Shown here piece after piece: positions 19,456 to 29,182 of a stretch of 64,000 bases of DNA (the stretch's first letter is position 1; each line of letters begins with the position of its first letter). The notes beneath the pieces are model-generated. The model was not told where the DNA came from, did not search any database, and was given only the letters and a program-made list of their open reading frames with translations. The translations under genes were made by a program, and so were the position numbers. Where the stretch lies: the NCBI RefSeq assembly GCF_000988165.1, contig NW_020169301.1, positions 62,001 through 126,000 on the forward strand, in the 5' to 3' direction. This stretch comes from Vairimorpha ceranae (taxonomy: Eukaryota > Microsporidia > Nosematidae).

Positions 19456-19531
19456 TCAGCAGTATTGGGTTGATGGCTTCAACATGTCTGTTATATAAAT
19501 AATAATTATTAAACAAACTAATGTTTTATAC
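19426..19531. repeat. Dispersed ~106-base repeat, copy 1 (Merlin-associated)
   Basis: Starts TGTAGGACAGTAAAG and ends ATGTTTTATACC. A second copy lies at 46400-46505 with about eight differences. It contains two near-inverted ACATGTC blocks that could pair as a stem-loop. Confidence 0.85.
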
Positions 19532-20443
19532 CAACGCTTATAACTAACATTTTTAATGTCTAGGAAAATTACTTGTGTTATCTGTACCTAAGACTTTTTT
19601 GCATTAAAGAAAGGTTTATTTTTATTTAAAAAAATTCTCTTCTACATCCTCGTCTAGTACATCTCACCATGTTTAAAAACTCTTCATAAATGATAACTTA
19701 TCTAAACAAAATCTACAAAAGCGTTCTTGTACAATTTTATTGAGTGTAAATGTAGAATATTTTTTACTTGTTCATGCTACGCTTTCAATTTGATTTTGTT
19801 TTTTTGGGTTAAAAAATTTTAAACGGCAAGCTGAAATGTGGTGAACTAAAGTACGCTATAACCTTAAAAAATATATTGTCATAACACTTTCATTTAGTAT
19901 TTCTACCTTCTTCTTGCCAATAATTATTAATTTATAGTAGCTTATAAAATTGCTTTTTTTGATTATGAGATGATTGAACAGATACGACATATACCTTTTA
20001 AATAAAAATAAATTATTAATATTTAAATTGTCAAGTAGTTTCTAAATGATTATACACTTATTTAATGTTTATTTTTAAATGCTATTTAAGGAACGAAAGG
20101 TCTTTGTTTTTTTGTAAATATCAATAAACTTGTAAATATTAATTTTTCTATTAATTAGAACTATAAAATTTACAGTACTTAAAATGATACTAGGAAGATT
20201 GGCCATGGAAAGCCGCAAAGGGTGCTTAACTTCCATAAAAAATATCGAAGAAGTGAAGGTTGAAATGCAGAGAAAGCAAAAGATATTCAAAAAGCTAGTC
20301 GATATCGAATCCCAAGGAAAATAGAAGAAACCTTTGTAATACCCAAATAAATTAATTTTTAAAGTTTACATGAAAATATTTAACTTATTCATTACAATAA
20401 AATACATTTACAATTCTATAATGCCCCTTTACTTCCCCTAAAT
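19532..20443. other. Gene-poor sequence right of the Merlin relic
   Basis: Mostly AT-rich. The only notable item is a 46-codon frame on the plus strand at 20184-20324, listed separately. Confidence 0.4.
20184..20324 (+). CDS. Possible small ORF (46 codons) or coding remnant
   Basis: The frame runs MILGRLAMESRKGC... to a TAG, with a Lys/Glu-rich amphipathic helix in the second half. Its base composition is clearly less AT-rich than the surroundings, which suggests present or former coding. No CCC element precedes it and no family is recognised. It could be a fragment of an inserted element. Confidence 0.25.
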   Translation: MILGRLAMESRKGCLTSIKNIEEVKVEMQRKQKIFKKLVDIESQGK

Positions 20444-21223
20444 ATGATATACAAACATAATAAACCAGTAACCTGTTTATATTCTAGTAAAGATTACACA
20501 CTCTTTTTCTTTGACAAAGGCTGTGAAATATGGGGAACTGATACACGAACACTAAATCTACCGCATAAAGCTTTAGGCGTATACATAAAATCTAATATTA
20601 TTTATTACTATACAGATGTAAATGTCTTTAGTACTACATTTACTGGAGATATAGTTAAACTCTGCAGTAAAGAGACATTAGATTGTATTATTTTTCTAGA
20701 AAATATTTTCTATTTAGTAAATGACAAACATGTTGTAATTTACAACTATAGGGGAGAAATGACACATTCAGTAAATTTGATACATAAAGGTGTTTGTGTA
20801 AAAGGTGTATATGAAGATGTACTATATCTGGCATTTGAAGATGGTAGTATTTGTTACATACAAAAAAATAAATTAACAGAAATAATAAAAATGGATGAAA
20901 ACATAACTTCATTTGATGTACAAAACCAAATGATGTGTATAGCGTATTTTTATAAAAAAATAGCAATTTGTGACACTAAAGGAGAAAATTTTAAATACAC
21001 AGAAATTTCTTTTACACCCAAAATTATAAAATTCTGGAAAGAGCACATTACAGTGCTAGATGAAGAAAATAACTTCTTTTTGTTAAATCAAAATCTTAAA
21101 ATTTTATACTGCGAAAATTACGAAAACAAGCTTAGTTTTTTTGAAGTACAAAAAGATAAATTATTTTTAGTAATGAAAAGTGGTACAGTTATTTCTACTG
21201 ATAATATTACAGAATACATTTAA
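20444..21223 (+). CDS. WD40-like beta-propeller protein, unknown
   Basis: This 259-residue protein consists of short beta-strand-rich repeats of about 35-40 residues (CEIWGTDTRTLNL, HVVIYNYRGEMTHSVNL, IAICDTKGENFKY), as in a degenerate WD40 or similar propeller with six or seven blades. Such proteins are scaffolds in ribosome assembly, RNA processing or trafficking, but nothing here picks one. There is no signal peptide. The ATG follows TTCCCCTAAAT. It ends 27 bases from the stop of the convergent Cgr1-like gene. Confidence 0.6.
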   Translation: MIYKHNKPVTCLYSSKDYTLFFFDKGCEIWGTDTRTLNLPHKALGVYIKSNIIYYYTDVNVFSTTFTGDIVKLCSKETLDCIIFLENIFYLVNDKHVVIYNYRGEMTHSVNLIHKGVCVKGVYEDVLYLAFEDGSICYIQKNKLTEIIKMDENITSFDVQNQMMCIAYFYKKIAICDTKGENFKYTEISFTPKIIKFWKEHITVLDEENNFFLLNQNLKILYCENYENKLSFFEVQKDKLFLVMKSGTVISTDNITEYI

Positions 21224-21250
21224 AATATCAAATAATACATTAAAATAAAA

Positions 21251-21472
21251 TTATTTTAATAATTTATCTGCCTCTAATTTTTCAGCCTTTTGTCTTGCAA
21301 GATCTAAAAAATACTGTTTCTTCTTTTCTTTAAGACCTTTTATTTTCTCTCGTAAAATTTTGGCTTTCATTAATTTTTCTTTTCTCATTTCTTTCTGTTT
21401 TTCAAGTGAAAAAATTGCTGTTTTAGGTTTCTTTTTTTCATTTTTCCAAGATTTCTTTAATTTTGAAGCCAT
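21251..21472 (-). CDS. Short basic coiled-coil protein, possibly Cgr1 (ribosome biogenesis)
   Basis: The 73 residues are nearly all one long Lys/Glu-rich helix after [14 protein letters not shown]. The pattern of a Trp-containing KSWK start, then [28 protein letters not shown], resembles Cgr1/CCDC86, a nucleolar protein needed for 60S pre-ribosome processing. Low-complexity similarity makes this tentative. It shares a 38-base divergent promoter with ribosomal protein uS13, which fits a ribosome-related role. Confidence 0.55.
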   Translation of the reverse strand: MASKLKKSWKNEKKKPKTAIFSLEKQKEMRKEKLMKAKILREKIKGLKEKKKQYFLDLARQKAEKLEADKLLK

Positions 21473-21510
21473 TTTAAGGGTAAAATTTTTTATTTTTTTT
21501 TACCCTTAAA
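21473..21510. promoter_or_regulatory. 38-base bidirectional promoter with mirrored CCC elements
   Basis: Between the two start codons there are only 38 bases: TTTAAGGGTAAAA on the left and TTTTTTTACCCTTAAA on the right. The CCC elements and flanks form an inverted repeat, so each gene has TTTTACCCTTAA(A) next to its ATG and the 5' leaders must be almost absent. Confidence 0.85.
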
Positions 21511-21996
21511 ATGTCATCTGATGAACAAGAAACTAGACCGTATACAAGTGATCCACAAGAATTACAGCATATTATTCGTATTTTTAATACTAATGTAGAT
21601 GGTACTAAAAGAGTAGTACATGCTTTATGTGCTATAACTGGTATTGGAAAAAGAATGGCCACTGCTATTTGTAAGAGAACAGGTGTCGATGTTTTAAGAA
21701 GAGCTGGTGATTTAAACCAAGATGAATTAGAAAAGATTCAGAATGCTATTAATGATCCTAGTAGTGTAGGAATACCTTATTCATTTTACAATTATAAGAA
21801 AAATCCTGTTGATGGTACAAATACTCATTTAGTGAGTACAAGAATGGATGCTGAATACAGAATGATGCTTGAAAAAGGAAAGAAAATAAGACATGTGAGA
21901 TTATGCAGAGTAGCATGTGGCTTAAAGGTTCATGGACAGAGATCTAAATCTAATGGAAGACACATTAGAGCAGGTATGATTTTCCGTAGAAAATAA
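21511..21996 (+). CDS. RPS18: Ribosomal protein uS13 (S18 in eukaryotic naming)
   Basis: This 161-residue small-subunit head protein contacts the P-site region and the central protuberance. The uS13 features are clear: [26 protein letters not shown] (helix-two-turns-helix), [11 protein letters not shown], and the basic tail [27 protein letters not shown]. The start follows TTACCCTTAAA. It is transcribed away from the Cgr1-like gene. Confidence 0.97.
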   Translation: MSSDEQETRPYTSDPQELQHIIRIFNTNVDGTKRVVHALCAITGIGKRMATAICKRTGVDVLRRAGDLNQDELEKIQNAINDPSSVGIPYSFYNYKKNPVDGTNTHLVSTRMDAEYRMMLEKGKKIRHVRLCRVACGLKVHGQRSKSNGRHIRAGMIFRRK

Positions 21997-22093
21997 ATTA
22001 TTATTTTGAATTTTATTTTCTATTGGTTTTATGCTGATAAATATTTTTTATGTTTCAAATAAATATTTTAAGTTTTTGACCCCTAAAAATAAA

Positions 22094-23032
22094 ATGTCAA
22101 CGATTATAAAAATAAAGTCTTATTTACAAAAATGTACAGACTGTGGTGAAACACAAAATATTATAGAAGACTATAGAAATGGTTATAATGTTTGTGGTAG
22201 ATGTGGATGTGTTGTCGGGAATCGTATTATAGATGAATCAAGTGAATGGAGATCTTTCTCTGACAGCAATAAGGCTGATCCTTGTCGCACAGGAAGCGTT
22301 AGTAATCCATTTTTGGATACTGAACAACTCGATACAATGATTTCTTCTGTTCCCGGCACATCTTCTTACAATTTACAAAAAATACAATTAAAGACTGCGA
22401 TGCGTGGACCAGAAAGATCTTTAAAACATGGTATTAACTTAATAACCGCTTTTTGTGAAAGAGCGAATATTACTAAGACGGTTATTGACAGAGCATGTCT
22501 TATTTTTAAAATTGTTGATGACAAAAAACTTCTTAAAGGTAAGAATATTGAAGGAGTAGTAGGTGCATGTATATACATTGCTTGTAGATTAGAAAACTGT
22601 CCTAGAACTTTTAAAGAAGTTAGTCTTATTACTTCTGTACAGAAAAAGGAAATAGGTAAAAGTTTTAAGTTAATAAGTCCACATGTTGAAAATTTAACAG
22701 TTGTGTCTACAAAAGACATTGTAGCAAGATTTTGTTCAGATCTTAGGCTTAATATTAAAATACAAAGATTGGCTTTTGCAATTTCAGCCAAAGTTCAAGA
22801 AGCTGGTATTTTAGCCGGTAAAAGCCCTGATTCTATTGCTGCTGCTATAATTTACATGGTGACTTATTTGGTCCCTGAAGGTAGGAAAGTGCAGAAAGAC
22901 ATACAATATGTTACAAATGTAACTGAGGTGACAATAAAGAACACTTATAAAGAATTGGCCATCTTTAAAAATGTAATTATTCCTACAGATATTGTTTCAC
23001 AGGAGGCTATTGATAATCTACCGAATAATTAA
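22094..23032 (+). CDS. Transcription initiation factor IIB (TFIIB)
   Basis: TFIIB bridges TBP on the promoter and RNA polymerase II. A zinc ribbon (C14, C17, C34, C37) is followed by the B-reader region (IIDESSEWRSF), then two cyclin-like repeats, the second containing LAGKSPDSIAAAIIYM. The longest frame opens at 22031, but the ATG at 22094 follows GACCCCTAAAAATAAA and gives 312 residues beginning at the normal distance before the ribbon, so it is preferred. It lies 97 bases downstream of uS13 on the same strand. TFIIIB subunit Brf1 also has this layout, but the length and lack of a C-terminal extension favour TFIIB. Confidence 0.93.
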   Translation: MSTIIKIKSYLQKCTDCGETQNIIEDYRNGYNVCGRCGCVVGNRIIDESSEWRSFSDSNKADPCRTGSVSNPFLDTEQLDTMISSVPGTSSYNLQKIQLKTAMRGPERSLKHGINLITAFCERANITKTVIDRACLIFKIVDDKKLLKGKNIEGVVGACIYIACRLENCPRTFKEVSLITSVQKKEIGKSFKLISPHVENLTVVSTKDIVARFCSDLRLNIKIQRLAFAISAKVQEAGILAGKSPDSIAAAIIYMVTYLVPEGRKVQKDIQYVTNVTEVTIKNTYKELAIFKNVIIPTDIVSQEAIDNLPNN

Positions 23033-23182
23033 TTAAACGAACCAAGGTTTTAAATTTTTTAAAATACATTCTTTCTTTTTACTTTTAATTTACTGATAAA
23101 TTAATTTTTTACAAATAAATATAATTTTAAGTTATTTTTGATGACAAACTAAAACACATAACAAAATCCCACGAAATTTATT

Positions 23183-23575
23183 TTAATCAAAAATAGAAGC
23201 TATACAGCACCAGCAAAAAATACAGAATCTAGTTAAAAAGCCATCTTTGTTTTTGAGACTATCTTGTTCACTGCCAGGTTGATTATCCGGGTCATTCATT
23301 TCTATTGACGTTACTCCATTACCTAAATTAGAATTGGGTTGCCTATCTTTTACTTGTTGTCCATCGTTAGTTAATGGTTGAAGCTCAATACTATCTCTAC
23401 TTGTATTATTGCCCGTTTTATTATCCAGGTTACTGGATTCGCTCGAAAACTGATTTAATCCTTCTCCTTGATTCTTAAAAAATTGTCTTTTTCCGGTAAA
23501 AATATCCGAAGATGTACTAGGTCTATTTGGAAATCCTGTTGTTACAACAAAATTAATTACAATTAGAAAAATCAT
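23183..23575 (-). CDS. Small secreted or tail-anchored protein, unknown
   Basis: This 130-residue protein has a hydrophobic N-terminus (MIFLIVINFVVTTG) that looks like a signal peptide, then a hydrophilic Asn/Ser/Asp/Gln-rich body with one N-glycosylation sequon (NTS). The C-terminus is a cysteine-rich hydrophobic stretch (FCIFCWCCIASIF) that could insert in a membrane or be lipid-modified. The ATG follows CACCCAC. No family is recognised; it may be a surface or secreted protein specific to this lineage. Confidence 0.55.
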   Translation of the reverse strand: MIFLIVINFVVTTGFPNRPSTSSDIFTGKRQFFKNQGEGLNQFSSESSNLDNKTGNNTSRDSIELQPLTNDGQQVKDRQPNSNLGNGVTSIEMNDPDNQPGSEQDSLKNKDGFLTRFCIFCWCCIASIFD

Positions 23576-24935
23576 GTGGGTGATTATTTAAAAATTTTTA
23601 AATAACCTTTTTTGAATTTAAAATATTCAAAAAAGGTAATATTTTTGTAAATTAGCAATGTATTATAATTACTATAGTTAAAAAAATTAGATCTTTATAG
23701 TTATATTTATTTTATTAACTAAAGAAATTTACTATAATAACTTGATTATACAGCAACGTCATTGTATTTTAAATGACTAGATTTAAGTATTAAAGAAGAT
23801 TATTTTTTACTTATTTAAAATAACACTCCTTATAAAAGATAACTTTATAAATATTTTTTTATAAAATATCCATAAGAGGAAATTTAAAGAAGAGAATGAA
23901 ATTAAAAGATGACGTGCAAGTTTGCATAAACATTAAAATAAAGCTAAATATAAAGAATTTTTTTCGAAGAATACAAGGTATTACTTATACATAACACTTT
24001 ATGAAATTTCATATTTTTAACCTTTAAAAGTAAATTGATTTAATAGCAGCTTAAAAATTTTACTAAATTTTTTATGTAAATTAAATGAAACTTAATATTA
24101 GTAAATAACAAAAAAGTCAATTTAATAATTTTATTTGAAGCTTTCAAAATAAAAATGTAGTGTTTTTGTACACTTTTATTTAAATAAGCAGATTTAAAGA
24201 TACAAAAAATACTATAAATATAAATTGTATTTTATACATAGTATTTATATGTTAAAAAGTTCATGTAAGTATTGGCTGTATAATATGTTAATAATCTAAA
24301 TTAAGATTTTAAACTTTTTGCAATAAAAATTCAAAAAATTTTAACAGATAATCAAATTCTAACGTGTAGTTTATATTGTAGTAAAATGAAATATCATGAT
24401 ACAACAAAGATAATATATTATTTTATTTATTAAAGGTATTAGTTTCTTCCTCACAATGGTTCTTTGCTTTCGTATCAATCTAACCCATTTTTTTAATGAC
24501 TTCCGTTCCTCTTGTCTTCATCAAATATCAATTTTGTTTTTAAGTCTAGCAAAACGCTCTTAAGGGTCACTGATCGTCGTATGATTAGATTAAATATAAT
24601 ATTTCCAGTTTCTTTATATATTTTGCGTAATTTTATCACTATCTTTTTTATGTTATAACATGTGAAATTTTTCATGTTTTATCCAATTCATTAATTAACA
24701 AATTGTATTCTCGGTCTTAACTTTTTAAAGGCTTTTTAAAGATGTGACACCCATTTTAACCAACAAGGATAGCATAAATAGACATTTAATTAAATATTTA
24801 TTTTCTAAAAATAATAAACTTTTGTAAAATATCTTATTTTTTACTTTTTTAAATTCTGCACATTATAATTCTTTAAAAATAAGATTTAGTGTTAAAATAA
24901 TAAATAACATTTTATAAGCAAATAATACCATTTAA
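23576..24935. other. Large AT-rich gene-poor region
   Basis: About 1.36 kb. A 60-codon frame at 24493-24675 (minus) lies in a less AT-rich stretch (24,430-24,680) but has no CCC element and matches nothing I know; it may be a decayed insertion. The rest is featureless. Confidence 0.4.
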
Positions 24936-27551
24936 TTAATACATTTCTATATCATGTTTTTTATAAATATCATCAACAATATATCTAATCTCTTCATTAT
25001 CTCTACAATCTTTATAAATACTTAATAACCACTGTCTTATAGCATTAATGTCCCATATATTTTTAAAATATAATAAACTTATTGCATAAATTTGGAGTTC
25101 CTTATCCCCCACATTTATGCATTTCGGGTTAAAATACAATCCTCCTGTCATTAAATTTCTAATATTAATTTTTAAAAGAAGATTTTTATCTTCATAATCA
25201 TCAATAAGTCTAACAATTGCATCAATATTATTCAATCTTAGTAAAGTAGTAAGACATTGCCTATATATCAATTTATTAGTGCATGAACCGGTAATTTCTT
25301 CTTTTATTATTTTTATAATTTTACTTTCTTCATCATTTGTTAGTTTATCATCAATTTTCATAAATAAAAATATTTTTTCGTAATCAGTTGCACGGGAATA
25401 CTTTCTAATAAATAAATCGGTATTCTGCACATCATAAGTGCATAAAATAGACTCATTTTTAATATCCAAATTAACCCCAGTTATTAATTTATAATATCCT
25501 AATAAATCATTAATAAAAGTTGTATTAGAATTATAGTAGTCATTTACTACAAATTTAATAAGTGAATCAATATTATTTCCGACTAATAGACGGGTCTTTA
25601 AATATGTTAAATATTCTAAAATATTAGAATCATCTAATTTATATTCTTTATCCGTTAAGTATTTACTAGGAACAGGTTTAGATACAAAATTATATGATTT
25701 TTCATTTTCACTTTCAAATGATGCGATATTAATTATTTTATGACTTAAAATCCAGAACACAGAAGAATCTGGTACTTCTAGTAATAAAAGGCCTTCTTCA
25801 TAACTCATTTCAATATTTCTATCAAAACTTATCATTTTTTTATAAATTCTAAATATAGAAGGATAGTACAAATTATTATTAGTTAAAAAAAGATTAAACC
25901 ATTTTTCATTGCTTTTTATAAATTTAACAGTATTACTTGTCATACATTCTTCAATAAACTTTAAACCTTCTTCTATATTATCAATTAACCTTTCTAAAAA
26001 TTTATCATTCATGTACCGTCCAAAATCTTTAAAAAGCCTGGCATATTCAAAAAACTTGTAATTTTCTGTTGACATTATAACATTGACTAGTAAAATATCA
26101 TCTAGTGTTACTTTTTTAGTAATTTGAAAGTTTATCAATAAATTAATAAAATCTGTATTTTTTAGTGCTGCACGGCGAATGTAATTAGAATTTAAAAGTA
26201 AACTACCAGAAATATCTACATTGGTTTTTTCAAATATTTCAAAACATGCTGATAATATTTTCGGATCTTCAGATCTAAGAGAGTAAATTGCTAAATCTGT
26301 TGCTAATTCTTTATTTATGTACCACAAAAATTTAATTAGCGTAGCACTAAGAGTCATGTTATTTATTATATTTTCTTTTGTAAAAAAATTTTTACTTTTA
26401 AAAAAATCTGTAATATTAAGAAATGTCTCCTTATCATTGCAATAATAAATTAAATACTCATAAATTATTTCATTATGTTTATTAGTACACAAACTAAATT
26501 TCATTAATGGATCACAAAACATCATACAAGTAATTTTTATCATTTCACTATTATTTTTATGTAAAATTTTTACTACTACTTCTAAAAGAAAAAATAAATA
26601 TTTTTCATCTCTAGGATCTACTTCTTGTTTTTCTGTTTCCATATTAAAAATAAGCTTATTAATGCCATTGTACATGTCTACATATACATCATGTTCCTGT
26701 AAAATTTTATAAGCTAAAAATGCTGTTTCCTCATTAATAATTAAAGAATACAGAAGCATCATATATTCATTGCTAAATATTCCATCAAAAGGTGGTTTAA
26801 TTAAACCCGGGAAATATAAAAAATTAACCTCATAAAAAATAAGATATACAAAATCTATACTTTTGGTGGTAAGTTTTACTTTGCTATCATAATATAAATT
26901 AGGACTTATTTTCAACTTTTCAATAAATCTATCATTCTGATTGTATTTTTCTTCTGTAAGTGAATTATATAAATTAATTAAAATTTTAGCTTTTAATTCT
27001 TCAGGAAGATCTTTTTTATAAATCTTCACCACATCATACAAAACAGAAAATGATGAAAATTTACTTAAATTTTCCAAGTCATAAGACCTAAATGTATCAA
27101 ATTTAAAAGTTAAAGCTATGCAAATATTTCTAAAATCAGGAATATCTTCCTTAGAAATAAATCTTTTTATTTGTGGAAAATCGTCAATGTTCCCACAATA
27201 AAATAATATTTTAATGCATAAAATCCATATTTTTTTTAATAAATCTTCCAACTGAAGACAAAAATCTACATTGATTTCAGGAATATCCTTAATTATTAAA
27301 TCTGCAATAGTATTCAGTAATTTTTTATCCTTGATAATTAATCCATTGTCAATAATAGTAAAAATAAGTCCTAGTACCTCTTTCTTAAATTCATAATCTG
27401 CTATAACATCATTTTTATTATGAATGTTTATTAAAGAAATATCATTTATATTTAAAAAGTCCGATAATGTATGAAGATCTTGGTAGTAAGTAGTGTCTGT
27501 ATTTTTGTAAATGTTTGTTTTTACTTCATTGAATTTTTTAATAACTTCCAT
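24936..27551 (-). CDS. Large helical protein, unknown (HEAT/ARM-like)
   Basis: This 871-residue protein has no signal peptide or membrane segment. It is helix-rich throughout, with regularly spaced Leu/Ile pairs reminiscent of HEAT-type solenoids. That architecture is shared by karyopherins, large nucleoporins, tubulin cofactor D and others, and I could not pick a family. It is rich in Asn, Ile and Lys like its neighbours. The start is well placed: ATGCCCATAAATTC lies just before the ATG. It is the largest unidentified gene in the window and a good target for structure prediction. Confidence 0.75.
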   Translation of the reverse strand: MEVIKKFNEVKTNIYKNTDTTYYQDLHTLSDFLNINDISLINIHNKNDVIADYEFKKEVLGLIFTIIDNGLIIKDKKLLNTIADLIIKDIPEINVDFCLQLEDLLKKIWILCIKILFYCGNIDDFPQIKRFISKEDIPDFRNICIALTFKFDTFRSYDLENLSKFSSFSVLYDVVKIYKKDLPEELKAKILINLYNSLTEEKYNQNDRFIEKLKISPNLYYDSKVKLTTKSIDFVYLIFYEVNFLYFPGLIKPPFDGIFSNEYMMLLYSLIINEETAFLAYKILQEHDVYVDMYNGINKLIFNMETEKQEVDPRDEKYLFFLLEVVVKILHKNNSEMIKITCMMFCDPLMKFSLCTNKHNEIIYEYLIYYCNDKETFLNITDFFKSKNFFTKENIINNMTLSATLIKFLWYINKELATDLAIYSLRSEDPKILSACFEIFEKTNVDISGSLLLNSNYIRRAALKNTDFINLLINFQITKKVTLDDILLVNVIMSTENYKFFEYARLFKDFGRYMNDKFLERLIDNIEEGLKFIEECMTSNTVKFIKSNEKWFNLFLTNNNLYYPSIFRIYKKMISFDRNIEMSYEEGLLLLEVPDSSVFWILSHKIINIASFESENEKSYNFVSKPVPSKYLTDKEYKLDDSNILEYLTYLKTRLLVGNNIDSLIKFVVNDYYNSNTTFINDLLGYYKLITGVNLDIKNESILCTYDVQNTDLFIRKYSRATDYEKIFLFMKIDDKLTNDEESKIIKIIKEEITGSCTNKLIYRQCLTTLLRLNNIDAIVRLIDDYEDKNLLLKINIRNLMTGGLYFNPKCINVGDKELQIYAISLLYFKNIWDINAIRQWLLSIYKDCRDNEEIRYIVDDIYKKHDIEMY

Positions 27552-27649
27552 GAATTTATGGGCATAAAAAATAAGAAAATTTTAGGTTAAGAAATTCAAA
27601 AGTTTAATGATGCACAAAAAGAAATATTTTAGATGATAATAAGTTTTAG

Positions 27650-27865
27650 AACAATTCTGTTTTCAGAAGACAATGAACTATTTCTCATACAAATTTATCA
27701 TAAAACAACTAAAAATAGAAGACTACATTTTTCCATAGAAAACAATAAACTACTTCTTGTACAAATTTATCAACTAAATTTTTTATAAAAATAACTAAAA
27801 ATAGAAAACTACATTTTTTCATAGAAAACAATAAACTACTTCTTGTACAAATATCTAAAGAATAA
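27650..27865. repeat. Degenerate tandem repeat from the 3' end of the adjacent gene
   Basis: The block ACAATAAACTACTTCTTGTA recurs at about 27669 (diverged), 27742 and 27828 with 72- and 86-base periods. The right-hand copy contains the last codons and stop of the membrane-protein gene that ends at 27836. Confidence 0.8.
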
Positions 27866-28357
27866 TATTAAAAAAACACTTATTGGAATTCCAACTGAAA
27901 TATACAATATTACTTCATTACAAGTTATTGTAGTTACATCTAAATTGATATTTTGAGGTACTAAACACTGTTTAGTTTCTGTTAAATTAACAAAACTGTC
28001 ATTAAACATACAACCAGTGTCTTTTAGTGTAAATAAAATATTATCATCTAAAATTCCTAAAATATGTAAATCAGATTTAGTACTTAAATTAAAACGCAAT
28101 ACTGTTACAGTTTGATTATTTGGGTATTTATACTCTTCTAATATATTTTTCGATGAATCACATTTATAATAATTTACAGTAAACAATGTAACATCCTCCT
28201 GTTTTACAGGAAAATCATTAACGATTTTTACAGAGAATAATTTTGTAATTTCGTAATTAAAAGAATAAAACGCCACTTCTACACTCAAAATGTCATCTGT
28301 TTGTTTTTTATAGATAGTATTAAAAGTGTTAGCCAGTAGCAAAAAATAAAAAATCAT
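27836..28357 (-). CDS. Type I membrane glycoprotein-like protein, unknown
   Basis: The frame opens earlier at a TTG/ATG (28390/28387), but the ATG at 28357 follows AACCCTTTTGT and starts a clean signal peptide (MIFYFLLLANTF), giving 173 residues. The lumenal part has four N-glycosylation sequons (NQT, NLS, NDS, NLT) and four cysteines. A C-terminal membrane span (ILYISVGIPISVFLILFF) is followed by RYLYKK. The layout suggests a secretory-pathway or surface protein. Microsporidia are thought to lack N-glycosylation, so the sequons may be unused. Confidence 0.6.
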   Translation of the reverse strand: MIFYFLLLANTFNTIYKKQTDDILSVEVAFYSFNYEITKLFSVKIVNDFPVKQEDVTLFTVNYYKCDSSKNILEEYKYPNNQTVTVLRFNLSTKSDLHILGILDDNILFTLKDTGCMFNDSFVNLTETKQCLVPQNINLDVTTITCNEVILYISVGIPISVFLILFFRYLYKK

Positions 28358-28414
28358 ACAAAAGGGTTTACAGAAAACTAAAAACATCAATAAAATAAAA
28401 GATGCTTTGTTTGT

Positions 28415-28897
28415 TTAATCATTAACAATTTGTACAATATTTTCTTCAACTAAATTAATATGATTAACCTCTATTTTCCACAAACTTACTCCTTTAACTT
28501 TTAATATACTGCCGATTTTAATGTCATGTTCAATTACAAGCTTGTACATGCAGGAGCAGCCTATACATCCAGTTTCGTCTATTAATTCGATATAGCAAAT
28601 TTCACTAGAATATTTCTCTATTTTTTTTACAAGTGCAACAACCATTTGATGTATTTTGTACTCCTTAAATTCTAAAATTTCTGATACAGTTATTTCTCCA
28701 CTAAGGCATTTTAACCTTTTAAAATCTAATTTCATAATTGTAAATGGAGTTACGGCAGAAGAATCTCCTTCAGATGTAGAAGGAAGTTCCAAAATGGTAC
28801 TATCATCTTCTTTATTATTAGTTTCCTTTTTTCGTTCTGAATTGGAATTTTGTACTTTTTGTGTTGATTTTCTTAATTGAGAAAGAATATTATCCAT
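28415..28897 (-). CDS. OB-fold protein resembling HROB (MCM8-9 recruiter) domain
   Basis: Of 160 residues, 1-55 are polar and disordered. Residues 80-158 form an OB-fold-like block (VVALVKKIEK...CYIELIDETGCIGCSCMYKLVIEHDIKIGSILKVKGVSLWK...HINLVEENIVQIV). The order of strands, the D-x-TG turn and the spacing to the G-x-x-L-x-L strand closely follow the OB fold of HROB/C17orf53, which loads the MCM8-9 helicase in recombination. A generic RPA-like ssDNA-binding OB protein is the alternative. It sits close upstream of the membrane-protein gene on the same strand. Confidence 0.6.
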   Translation of the reverse strand: MDNILSQLRKSTQKVQNSNSERKKETNNKEDDSTILELPSTSEGDSSAVTPFTIMKLDFKRLKCLSGEITVSEILEFKEYKIHQMVVALVKKIEKYSSEICYIELIDETGCIGCSCMYKLVIEHDIKIGSILKVKGVSLWKIEVNHINLVEENIVQIVND

Positions 28898-29182
28898 TTA
28901 TGCTTTATGGATAAAAAAAATATTTATAAAATCACTGAAAAGATGTGAAAAAAAAAAGATTATTATATTTTCTTAAAATTTAAAAATAACAGTAAATATC
29001 ACATTCAATATTTTATATAAAAAATTAATAAATTTATTTAAATATAGACAGTTGTTGTTTTTCATATGTAGACTGTACCATGCCTTTACTACTTCTACAA
29101 GTCCAAATTAAATATAAAAGTAAAAATTTGATTTTTTTTTATCAAAAAAAGAAAGTGCCATTTAATTAATAACCCTAAAGTA

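Noticed and set aside
24493..24675. 60-codon minus-strand ORF, possibly transposase-like
   Set aside because: No CCC element, no motif of any transposase family I know, and no continuing homology on either side.
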